This document shows, one piece after another, positions 1 through 9,661 of a stretch of 64,000 nt of DNA (positions within the stretch are counted from its first letter, which is position 1; every line of letters begins with the position of its first letter). The stretch is taken from positions 62,001 through 126,000 of the forward strand of contig JAKSZP010000157.1 in NCBI GenBank assembly GCA_022478985.1. The letters are read 5' to 3'. Source of the DNA: Massospora cicadina (Eukaryota; Entomophthoromycota; Entomophthoromycetes; Entomophthorales; Entomophthoraceae). A program made the translations under genes and the position numbers. The notes beneath the pieces are model-generated. The model saw only the letters and a program-made list of their open reading frames with translations, made no database searches and was not told where the DNA came from.

Positions 1-131
1 TACCCAAAATCCTCGGAAATTATCACTCTAAAATTGAGTTTAACCAATATATGATTCATTTGCTAGTTGGACTTAGCCCCTAGAGAACCAGCAGATAACC
101 TAGAAAGCTAGAAAGGTGGGCAAAAATCACA
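1..131 (-). repeat. 3' LTR of GyM (fragment, cut by window edge)
   Basis: This stretch aligns with 18090-18225, the 5' end of the other GyM LTR: both carry the block AACCTAG(A/G)AAGCTAGAAAG and a following G-rich run. On the minus strand it begins TGTGATTTTTGCCC directly after a purine tract, close to TGTTGGGATTTTTGC at the start of the GyD LTR. Only the first ~131 bp of the LTR lies inside the window. Confidence 0.75.
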
Positions 132-146
132 ACTCTTCCCCCTCTT
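132..146 (-). other. Polypurine tract of GyM
   Basis: On the minus strand the 15 bases AAGAGGGGGAAGAGT sit immediately before the TG of the 3' LTR. Such a purine run primes plus-strand DNA synthesis in LTR retrotransposons. The location exactly at the LTR edge supports the boundary. Confidence 0.7.
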
Positions 147-649
147 GCCTAGATTTTCAGTGAGAATAGGATTGGTACAGGAGAATGCCGCATCAGACCA
201 GGTCAAATACTTCTTAGTTTTCAGCAGAGCACACTGATCTAACTTAACGCTGCTCAGGACAACCTTTAGCCTGCATTTCTTTCCTTTTCTTCCTTGCTAC
301 TGCATCCTCAGAGCGCAGTCCACAAGAACCACCGCTGAGCTAGTCTAGTTAGTTTATCCATAATGATGCTAGTTCTGGAAAGCCAGTTTCCCCCTGGTCA
401 GTGCATATGACCCTTTGTCATATTCAGGACCTTGGTTCAGGACCCTTGATTACCTAATCCTCCTTGTCCTTGACAGGAGGTCACTACCATTGATGTCTTT
501 CTTGCAGCAAAAATAAGAACGATTAGATATTTTTGTTTTGTTACTTTTCTCTTATTAACTTTTTTGCTAATATCACTCTTTCTTTTTTTGAAAAGCTTAT
601 TTCATAAATTAGAAATTAATTAAATTAAAATTAGAATAAATTAAAGCTT

Positions 650-1800
650 TATCAGCACTAGATTAGATAATTTTGAACATCACAAAAAGTCTGAAACCCC
701 CTCTCATCCAGCTCATATGTCAAATTCTAACTCTTGGTACCAGTAATATCTTGACAATCTTTCTGCTGAAGATTCCCATTTCTTCCAATTATTGAGCCAT
801 ACTGCTTGAAAATATCTCTTTTATAGCCCCCCTAGGATTCATATTCCAGTTGAGTGCATGTAGGTAGTCCTTCTGATGAAGTACTGGAAACAGTATCCAA
901 TCCCATTGAAACCAGAATAGCGACCATCTTGAACAAATTGCAGCCAATTCTCCCTCTTTCATAAGTTTCTGAATTGTACTTTGGCTCTCTGTTACATTAA
1001 GCTCCTTTTGTACATAATCCTACTATAATTGTCGAGCCTCTTGAAGCAATGTCATCCAATATCAGTCAGTCATTTCATGCCAGATCCAATTATCTTCCTG
1101 AGTTCCTTTTTGGCTTGGCTAATATTATAAACCAGCTGTTCTTTTGACCAAATTAACTATTGGGAATTGTGAACATTTTGAGCACCCTACATGTAATTAA
1201 GGAACCAAGTAGCTGAAGCTCTTACTGAGACTCTGAACACCCTTGATCTCTCAAGCATCCTAGATTAAGATGTTGCAGCCTAAGTCTTTCGCTTTGCAGG
1301 CCAAGTCATTTTAAGTTGGACCACAAAGCTTCTAGCCATCCTAAACTTCCATTACTTGTTCTGCTTCTGATTCCAAGAAGCTTATAGTCGTCACCTGCAG
1401 GATGCTATTCAATATTTTCATGACTACCTCATCTCTGGATTCTTTCATCAATACCTCACTCTCATGGCTCTGATTGGGGGTACTATTTGGTGACCTTCGT
1501 CCAGTATCCCTTGATCTATGCCAGCCCACAAACTAAATTTCATGACAAAGCTCATCAGCAAGCATCAAAACTAATCTTCCAGATCCTGTGCCATATTGGT
1601 ACTATTTGAGGTTACTTTCTGACTGCCTTTTCTTTTTTGTTGCTTTCCAACCTTGATCCAAAGTATTGCATTTGGCAAGTACCAACATCTCAATATCTCT
1701 TCCCCTTGTTGCGTACTCTCAGGGTTCAGCCTCTGATCAACAAACTTGGCTTCAAGTAGGTCCAGCCTTTGCAGCATTCGATCTCAAATAGTTTATGATG
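650..1800 (-). pseudogene. Coding-like stretch between integrase and 3' LTR of GyM, unknown
   Basis: On the minus strand the frames here give charged, protein-like segments (for example MLQRLDLLEAKFVDQRLN near 1777-1720, and WHEMTD followed by LLQEARQL near 1090-1030). Stops and frameshifts are frequent. No retroviral motif was recognised. The segment lies on the same strand as pol and between integrase and the 3' LTR, where some Gypsy elements carry an extra ORF. It could be an env-like or captured ORF, or a remnant of a different insertion. Bases 147-650 and 1800-2150 show nothing recognisable. Confidence 0.35.
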
Positions 1801-2149
1801 GTTTATTTACTCCTACCATTATACATTCATCAAAGCCAAGAGACAACATAAGCGGAATCATCTCAAATGAAGATAACCAATAAAAACTTATAATATATGT
1901 TTTTAGGTTTGTATTTTCTACTTCTTTTTTCATATTTTTCAATTTTTTGTTATATATTATTTTTATATGGAAAACGACCTTAACTCAGTTCAGCGGTCCA
2001 TATTTTTATTTATTACTTTCCAAAATGGTTTCCAGGTATACTCTGAACTACCAGTTTTCATGGTTCAGAGATCTTGCTAATAAAACATAACCATTTATTA
2101 TGTTTCAGTGGTCCTTTTTTATGACTTAACCAAAATTGTCAGGACATAA

Positions 2150-2498
2150 CCATCTCAATGGTCCAGTGGTCCTTTGGGAACACTCTTATTTTTTCCTGGA
2201 TCTACTGCTTTAGATACTTAGCATGGACTTTATTACTAATTCTTCCATCTATGAGGATCTTAATGGAATATGCATCCATTGCCGTCTTGGCAAAAATCTC
2301 AAATGGACCCAACCACAGTGCATCTAATTTATTTCTTCTTTAAAGGACATAAATGTAACAATAGGCTATTCTATCACCTACACAGTATTCCAATAATAAA
2401 ATTAAGTTCTTATCATCAGCCATTTGGTCTTGATCCTTTTCTTTAAGGTTGTATTGGATACTTCTGACTGCATTTCAATTAGGATATTTGATAGTCTA
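2150..2498 (-). pseudogene. Integrase C-terminal part of GyM
   Basis: On the minus strand this encodes a GPF-type integrase C-terminus: a KLDALWLGPFEIF-like segment (about 2330-2290) followed by DAYSIKI and VHAKYLK, matching the usual LGPF...YRL...VHPVFHVSLLK pattern of Gypsy integrases. It abuts the 5' end of GyA1 at 2499, and the missing N-terminal part of the same integrase resumes beyond the other end of GyA1 at 11338. A frameshift and several stops are present. Confidence 0.75.
2494..2498 (+). repeat. Possible 5-bp target-site duplication of GyA1 (degraded)
   Basis: The five bases before the 5' LTR are GTCTA and the five after the 3' LTR (11338-11342) are GTCAT. Gypsy integration normally duplicates 5 bp. 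Only three of five bases still match, so this is a weak call; the stronger proof of insertion is that the two flanks join into one integrase gene. Confidence 0.3.
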
Positions 2499-4170
2499 TG
2501 TAAGTCCAGGGGAGTGCCCCCTCTACCTAGACTGAGAGATGTTCCCATTCCCAACTAAAAAGAGTTAAAGAGAGCAGCTGTCCCTCTCGTCTCACAAGGT
2601 GATCTCATTATATGGTAGATGAGCGTTGGGTATCAGCTCTCCCAATGAAGATTCCACCACCCATCCCCACAATTGCCTCCAACGAATTAATATGGCAAAT
2701 TGAGGAAATTTGCGCTGAAATAATTGGAAGCCGCCACCCCATGGACTGAAAGGTTCTTATGAAGTCAATGGCACTGAGCCCTCAAAAACAAGGTCCAGAA
2801 GCCTTAAACCCTCTGTAATGAAGCTTTACGGGATTGCACATTATGTAAATGAGAAATCAAGTGTTAATCTTCAAAAAAACTCTCAAATGGATTGGGCCAT
2901 TGGAAAACGTTGCTGTCAGTTTGAAACCTGCTTCAAAACATCAGGGACAAACCCTATTGGGCGTGTACCTCTTAGGAATAATGTATCCAATGTCAAATCC
3001 ATGGTAAAACTCGCCATTGCCATCAGGCCATTGGGTATGTTGTCACCAATTCAAAAATACAAATTGAAAACATTGGGACAAAGCCTGATGGGCATATGCA
3101 TCCTAAATGAATGTGTCAAATGCCAAATCTTTGGTTGAACTCGCCAATGGCGTTGGGTCATTCTAGAAAATTGTCAATAGCTCAAATCCTTCCCTCAAAA
3201 ATCTGGGTTGTCATTTAATGCATCTCGCTTGACTGAACAGATGCTAAAGCGACTGGTTGTGGGTGATGTGGATATCCTAAACCCATTTCTGACCATTTAA
3301 AACACCCTATGTGGTGTGGCCTTGGAGGGATTTCCATTGCCATTAAATGAGACTCCGTCATGCTAACTGTTGGAAATGCAGTGAAATTGCAAGTCAGGCG
3401 TCTGAAGATCAAACTTAAAGCAACTTAGCCCACAGCCAATTCCTTTTGAAGTCAGTTAAGATTGATTTCATTCCCCCCTTTAATGTTTGACGTGTTAGGT
3501 CGAATCTTGAGGGCCCCAATCCTGTGCTTTACTAAGTTATTCCCCAAATTGATTATTCATTTAAGCAGTCATAAAACACTGAGAAATTACTTTCAATTTT
3601 CTCAATTTACCATTTATTTAAAATCTCACCGTGTTCCCTATATTTTTATTTATTTCACATTTTTTCTTGCCAAACTCCATATGGTCCTAACGATGTGGCC
3701 CCTCAGGCCCCATATTGGCTGGGCAATACCAGTCATGATAGTAACTATAGCCCCTACCAAAGTCAACTGGGCGTATCATGTGAGAATATTCTGGAAATTC
3801 AACACAATTGTAAGACATCTGTTAGGAGTATATCAGAGTTCTGTGCGCACATATGTCTCCACTTCAGGCGAGGATCCGCCCCCTTGCCTCCGTTTTTGTA
3901 CCAAACTCTCCTGTGGAAGGTAATAAATTGGCAAATCTGACCGCTTAACTCCCTGAAGCAAGGCTCACTGGGTCTGGAGTTGTAACAGCCTGGTTTCTTG
4001 CTGGGTTCTTTTTATGCTTGCAATTCCTTGACGCTCAATCATCACACATCTCCCCGCACAAGCCAACGTTATCCAAGTGGCAATGCCTCTGGCATTCTGG
4101 CTTGCCTTTTGGGTGCTTATGCATCTTGAATGACAGGGCAGAATAAAATTTCTCTGCCGTATCCCCAACA
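2499..4170 (+). repeat. 5' LTR of GyA1
   Basis: It begins TGTAAGTCCAGGGGAG and ends ...CCCCAACA. It aligns end to end with 9662-11337; for example both hold the blocks CAGCTGTCCCTCTCGTCTCA and TAACAGCCTGGTTTCTTGC. Length is 1672 bp against 1676 bp in the 3' copy. Short open frames inside (e.g. near 2818-3138 and 3462-3923) have no coding features and recur as shadows in the other LTR. Confidence 0.88.
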
Positions 4171-4347
4171 TAATCAACCATCCATTGTTTCTGGACATTT
4201 CCTCCCTCCTTGTAGAGATGGGCGCCACAGTGGTTACCCTTTACCAAATGAACGAGCAGTCAGTAGTTTGTATCCTGCTGTTTGTTTGGTCAGTTGCCAT
4301 TTTGTAAGCAGCGTTTTTAGGCTTAGGAAAAATTTCTTCATAGTAGC

Positions 4348-5700
4348 ATGGACCCATTGGCCGCCACTCTTCCTTCAGTTCATCCTCATTTGGGGAATCC
4401 AGGTGTCCCTTCCCAAGATATTGCTAATCAGGTCCTCAATGCCCTTGCTGAGGTGCAAATGAGACCCGCTGTTGCCTTAAATAATTCTGCTTCATTGTCC
4501 AACGCCCAGCAAGGTGTTACCCTTTTGGATGTAGTTGAAGGAGACCATTGGTGGGTATGAGTAATTCTACGTTCTGCTATTCAAACAAGTGATCCTACCT
4601 CATTTGTAACAGCAGTATCGGCAGCTTTGAAACCCCCTGTGCCATGTTTGGAACGTTTGTTCCAATTACTCTCGTTGATAACCAAAGCCCCTAGCATGGC
4701 CTCTTTAGTCGCAGCCTTCTATGAGCAAGTCCAGAGCTTGAGCTTTCTAGTGATATGATCCAAGCAATTTTCAGATCTGTGTTGTATTCTGCCTTCGTTC
4801 ACCACAAAGTTTGATCCACCCCTATGGGACAGTGGATCAAATGTGCAAAGCTGTAACTTCCATTAATGCCTCTCTCCGCCATACTCCCCACCATCCAGTT
4901 GGAAACTTTATAATTGGGTTGCCCAGCATGGACTCAGATCCTGATCCTATTGTTAAATCAGTATCGGTACTGGTTCCAGGGTCAGGCGCTGCCACCACGC
5001 CTGAGTTGAATTATCCTGGTTTATCTATTCATGAGTTAAAGAAAGTCCAGCTTGAAGAAAATGGTTCTCAACCCTTGCTCTCCCCAATTTTTCTCCCATA
5101 TGTGACAGTCAAGGCGCTGCCTGACCACCACATAGCCCCAACCCCCCTAAGGTGAGGATCACGGCTAGTAGTACCACAAATAATATAAATAAAAGCGAGG
5201 TTCTCGAGGGCAATGACCCTTGAACATGGCATTCTGTCAAATCAAATGCCTTAAAATTGATGAAACCTCGGAGCAAAGGTGACAAAGGTCGACGTAAATG
5301 GCAACTGGGCCAATCTGAGGCTGGCAACCCAAATTCTGAGGATCTAAACAAAGAGATTGGCAATGGCAAAGAGCAGCCCAGAGAATCAAGAGCTGCCAAG
5401 CCAAATAATACCAAAAGAGGAAACAAAAAGAATCACAGCATCAGGCAGCTCAGCGAATCAGGAGCTGCCAAGCCAAATCCACCACTTGTCAAAAGTATTG
5501 AGAGCCATGGTGAAGGGCAGCCCAGCAAATCAGGGGCTGCCAGGCTGAATTATCCCAAAAATGGGAATTTTGGTGATAAGGTTGACATGAGCTCTGATTC
5601 ATCCCCGTCAAATGAAAATATATGCAGAAAAGTTTCTGTAACGCCACAGGTACCCAACAAACAGTCTATAATGGGCCTAGATGGGAATATCGGAGGCTGA
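4348..5700 (+). pseudogene. gag remnant of GyA1
   Basis: An ATG at 4348 opens a 70-residue frame ending at 4560 (begins MDPLAATLPSVHPHLGNPG). The protein continues after stops near 4620-4750 and in the frame 4811-5155. A C-terminal, basic and low-complexity part (5257-5700) carries four 24-residue repeats. The position after the 5' LTR and before protease supports gag. I did not find a CCHC knuckle. The upstream leader 4171-4347 matches the GyA2 leader but has no recognisable tRNA-primer site. At least three stops or frame changes make it non-functional. Confidence 0.6.
5302..5589 (+). repeat. Four-unit 72-bp tandem repeat in GyA1 gag
   Basis: Units start at 5302, 5374, 5446 and 5518, exactly 72 bp apart, each encoding a variant of Q-x-x-x-S-x-A-(A/G)-x-(P/L)-N: QLGQSEAGNPN, QPRESRAAKPN, QLSESGAAKPN and QPSKSGAARLN. 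The 13 residues between the motifs are far less conserved. All four are in frame in the 5257-5700 reading frame, so expansion preserved the coding phase. No equivalent was noticed in GyA2. Confidence 0.85.
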
Positions 5701-5921
5701 GATTCTCAAAATAGGCTCATGAATAGCATGCCACCTGCGGACTCCATGGTGTCCAATTTCCCCATATCCCCCATTCCATAATATAAAAAACAACCAAGTG
5801 AAGGTGTCTAAGACAACTTCATCTTCTAATATATACAAATAAAAACCTCAAAATCGAAAATAAAATTTTGAAATCATTTATTAAGATCCTGACAGAAAAC
5901 CACGGATTTTGAGCGAAGAAG

Positions 5922-6164
5922 ATGGACCAATCCTCGGATTTTGACAGAGCAGTCGCCTCTCTGTATGCTCTCTCTGGGGGACAGACTGTTCTCTTCAGTG
6001 TGAGCATCATCCTTACAGTGTTCCAGGGATACCTCAATCGCTCATCAAGCCAACAAACGAAGGACCTAACCACAGCGGCCCTCTCTTGCCTATGGGCCCT
6101 CACATGGGTCCTCTTTCCCAACTGCTTTGTGGCAATGTGGAGAGACCCGTTCGTCACACCATAA
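5922..6164 (+). CDS. 80-residue hydrophobic ORF inside GyA1, unknown
   Basis: An ATG-started frame between gag and protease. The predicted product has two hydrophobic stretches (about residues 22-42, VLFSVSIILTVF, and 53-70, LSCLWALTWVLF) separated by a polar segment. This part of GyA1 (roughly 5790-6190) has no clear counterpart in GyA2, where gag runs straight to protease, and it is richer in G+C than its surroundings. It may be a small insertion or a captured host exon. The opposite strand also holds an open frame (6157-5819), so strand and coding status are uncertain. Confidence 0.25.
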   Translation: MDQSSDFDRAVASLYALSGGQTVLFSVSIILTVFQGYLNRSSSQQTKDLTTAALSCLWALTWVLFPNCFVAMWRDPFVTP

Positions 6165-6254
6165 AAAGCCCAATATTACACTTGATTTTCTTGCTATCTC
6201 TTCAGTGTCAGCAAAAGCCCATGTCTGCTAATAAAAGAATTTCGCCCGTTTTTA

Positions 6255-6500
6255 TTACCTATGAAAATTAGTATTGGAGCTAACCAGGCATCCTTTGAGG
6301 CCTTGGTGAACACTGGAGCAGCGGTTAACTTAGGCTTAGGATTGGCCCACTATCTGGATCTTGACCTGGACTTGGACCCTGCGGTAATAGTTGCTTCGTC
6401 AGCCTCACAGCCATGATATAAAGTATGACGCCCAGTACCTTTCTTGGTTCACTAATTTAGCTTTTGTAATATATTTTCCGCAATTCCAAACCAGGTGTTT
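6255..6500 (+). pseudogene. Protease remnant of GyA1
   Basis: After ISIGANQASFEALV the frame reads NTGAAVNL, the position of the retropepsin D-(T/S)-G-A motif. The catalytic Asp codon is changed to Asn (GAC to AAC is one transition). The matching stretch in GyA2 is at 36318-36620 and reads DAGAVGNL. Stops follow near 6420. The call rests on motif and on position between gag and RT. Confidence 0.65.
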
Positions 6501-6559
6501 CCAGTAATTTTGGGTGTGGGTTAATGGTGCCAGTAGCCTGTTAGAATCCACCTATTGTC

Positions 6560-8000
6560 TGGTATGTTGTCACTATCTAATGGCCAGATGGAGGGTGAGT
6601 TTCCCTTAATGGATTCTCTTACTAAAACTCAAGGCCGTGGAATGGTCACTTCCCTGGTTTTCCCTGTGGGCTCCCATTTGATTTCCCAGAAGCATCGCTG
6701 AGATATCAAAGTTTTTTTTGACTCCAAGAAGGCAGAACATCTCCCCCACATACTGAATTTGACTTAGGGTTTTGGACACTAGTGCATGTTATGAATATAA
6801 ACTGTCCATTGTACTCACATACAGTGGAGGATGAGGCTGCTCTCAATGCATGGTTGGATGTCATGCTTAAGAAAGTGTGGTTGTTCTAAAAAACATCCAT
6901 GATTGCTTCTCCCATCATCTTTGCCAAGAATGTTGACGGTTCCCTTCATCCCTGCGTGGGTTACATCCACTTTAATAAGATCACAGTATATAATCCCTAC
7001 CCATTGCCGTTGGAGCAGGCAATTGGTCAAGCGATTGCCAAATTGCGTAAGCTCTCTAAAATCGATCCTGTTAATGCCTTTAATCAGATTTGGTTGATTT
7101 AAGGTCAGGAATGGCTTACCACTATCCAAACAAAAATGGGCATCTTCCAATTTTGCTTGATGCCTTTTGTGCTAAAGAATGCACCAGCCACATTCCAAAG
7201 GATGATTGATGGTGTGATGGGTGATCTCCAGTTTACCTAGTTGGTTGCATACAACAATGATATCTTGTTACATTCTACTCTTAAACAACATGCAAAGGAT
7301 TTGGAGGCGGTAGTGGCTGCCTTACATATGGCGTGCCTGTTTGCTAAACCTTGAAATTGTGATTTTATAATGAGGAAGTTATATTCTTTTGCAATCTCAA
7401 CTTAAAAGATGGGTATGTCATTCCTCCCAAAAACTGGATATCATCCATGAGTGACAACTACCCAAAAGCAATTAAGAAGCTTCTTGGGTACTATTATTTT
7501 CTTAAAAAAATTCTCGCCTGCCCTATCCCAGTTAGCCGCCTCACTTTATCGCTCACAGGTAAGAATGTCCCATTTTGCTGGACGCCTGAGTGCCAGCAGG
7601 CATTTGATTTAATTAAAGATGTGTTCTTATTACCCCCATCTTAAAACCTGAGGACTCCTCAAAATCTTACATTGTAGTATGTGGTGCCTCATCCGTTGTG
7701 GTGGAGGCTATTTTGCTTCAGGAGTATGATGGACTGGAACATCCGGTCACCTATTTTCCCACAAGTTCTCTCCCACTAAGCAGTCCTGGGCCATCTATAA
7801 TAGGAGCTGGTAGCCATATTATGGGCTTTGACCCATTGGCGGTATATCTTACAGGGCGCTCATCATGAGTTCTCAGGGCGCATGGAATACCAAGCCCTTT
7901 TTTACTTTTGCAAGCCACAGAAGTTGGCACACTGGTAGGCTCAAACCTACTGGGATTTGTGTAGCTTCAACTTCAAGTATGAGTTTATAAAAAGAGCGTT
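6560..8000 (+). pseudogene. Reverse transcriptase and RNase H remnants of GyA1
   Basis: Recognisable RT blocks are SPIIFAKNVDGSLHPCVGY with NKITVYNPYPLP (6904-7020), NAPATFQRMIDGV (7180-7220) and AYNNDILLHS (7249-7275), where the YxDD active site reads YNND. The connection segment with WTPECQQAFDLIK lies at 7447-7644, and RNase H remnants follow to about 8000. Several stops (for example at 7100 and 7239) and frameshifts break the frame, so no enzyme can be made. Confidence 0.8.
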
Positions 8001-8279
8001 ATGTTCTGCCCAACTTCTCAAGTGTAACCCTGCACATTGTCCTTCTGACTCAGATGAGGTAATCTGGTCACAGTCATTCCTTTCACTAAAATTCCATCCT
8101 TGTGCCTCCCGTGGTTTTAGCAGTGAACTTAGCTCCTGACGCGCCCCTAATTTCTCAAGTTTTAAAACCCAAACGGCCTGTTCAGAAGGTGTGGACCTTC
8201 TGAAGCGGTTGTTCCTTCTGCTTCAAAGCATTCCTTATATTCTTTAGATAAGGGCCTCATTCAATTTTGGTCATGGGTT

Positions 8280-9330
8280 TGGGATCCCCCTTCTTCAGGC
8301 TGAAGTGTTTCAGGCTCATCACAATTACCACGCAGTTGGACATCCTGGGAATAAGAAGTATATTAACTTAATCAAGTGTACCTATAATTTGGAGGGTTTG
8401 TCAAAGGATGTTCCGGCCTGGATTGCAGACTGTGTAACTTGCATGTGGGCCAAGTTAGACTGATCAGGAAGGAATGGTCTCCTTCACCTCTTACAACAGG
8501 CAGAGGGTCTATGGACATAGGTGTCAATAAACTTTATTGTTGAACTTCCCAGTCTCAATGGGTTTACAGTGGTGATGGTAGTTTTCAATCACTTTACAAA
8601 ATTCTCCCTATTCATTCCATGCTCTTCCACTATTACTTATAAGGAAACTGCCCGTCTTTTTGTGCCATGTGATCTCTATGTTCAATTTCCCATAGGAGAT
8701 TGTCAGCAACCGTGGTCCCAGTTTATGGCACAATTATGGAATGAGCTTCTGTCAATCTTTATAAAGTATGTCCTGTCATTCCACTGCGTATCATCCCCAG
8801 TCTGATGGACAAACTGAATGGGTTAATCAGATCCTGGAATGGTACCTGTGGTGCTACAATGCAGCCACGCAGGATACCTGGTCTGATGACCTCCCCCTCG
8901 CTCAGTTTGCATATAATAATGGAACTCATGATTCCACAGGGTTTTCCTCATATGAAGCAACTGTTGGGTATAACCTTCTTTTTCAGTCAGTCTGTGCTTT
9001 CACCCAGAGGACCAGCCACCGCTGATTATCCGAGAATATTCAGGCCACACAGTCATTGGTCTGGGAGCATTTAACTAATGCTATAAGTGACCACAAACAT
9101 TTTGCAGATTAGAAGTGGCTCCCAGAACATAAAATAGTGGTAGGTCATATGTCATGCTTGACACATGTCATTTGAGAATTCAGGTGCCCTCTCAGAAGTT
9201 TGAAAGTAAGCGTTAGGGTCCCCACTTAGTTGAGGAAGATTTGGGTAATGGTGCTTTCCGTTTGAAAACGTCACTTCAGTGAAAGCAACATCCAGCCTTC
9301 CATGTATCTCAGTTGTACCCGTTCAAGGGG
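8280..9330 (+). pseudogene. Integrase remnant of GyA1
   Basis: The zinc-binding part shows H...H (HNYHAVGHPGNKK) followed by CVTCMWAKL (about 8320-8460). The catalytic core includes FIVELPSLNGFTVVMVVFNH (8524-8590) and STAYHPQSDGQTEWVNQ (8772-8830), the signature upstream of the catalytic Glu. Frame changes near 8460, 8760 and 9020 and several stops inactivate it. Confidence 0.8.
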
Positions 9331-9339
9331 GCAATCCCC

Positions 9340-9560
9340 CAGATCCAGAGCTGATTGTTATTGAGGGTGTGGAGGAGGCTGAAGTGGAAGGCATTCTGGC
9401 ATCCTGAAGATCTCGGAGTTCTGTTCAATATCTCATCGCTTGGAAGGGCTATCTAGCCTATGATAACAGTTGGGTCAAGGCCCAAGGTTGCACAAACTTC
9501 TTAGAGCTGGTCAAGGCTTTCCACGACACCCACCCAGAAGCCCCTCATCCTCCCTCAAAG
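9340..9560 (+). pseudogene. Integrase-terminal chromodomain of GyA1
   Basis: The translated frame reads EVEGILAS, a stop, then SSVQYLIAWKGYLAYDNSWV and a tail with FLELVKAFH. This is the chromodomain pattern (E-I-L-x-x-R...Y-L-(I/V)-x-W-K-G-Y...S-W) found at the end of chromovirus integrases, which directs insertion to modified chromatin. One in-frame stop interrupts it. The weaker GyA2 copy is at 39430-39660. Confidence 0.8.
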
Positions 9561-9644
9561 ATTGCTACTTTAATGGCGATCAAGCTGCCAAAGGCCCACA
9601 AAAATGTTGCACTCACTCAGTTCCCTGGTGGTGGCGCCCCCTTG

Positions 9645-9661
9645 GAAAAAGGGAAGGGTAA
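9645..9661 (+). other. Polypurine tract of GyA1
   Basis: The purine run GGAAAAAGGGAAGGGTAA stands directly before the TG of the 3' LTR. GyA2 has nearly the same run (AGAAAAGGAAAGGGTAA) in the same place, which supports both LTR boundaries. Confidence 0.75.

Noticed and set aside
2818..3923. Open frames inside the GyA1 5' LTR (106 and 153 residues)
   Set aside because: They lie in an LTR, and the matching frames in the 3' LTR (10058-11116) differ by frameshifts and stops; no recognised domain.
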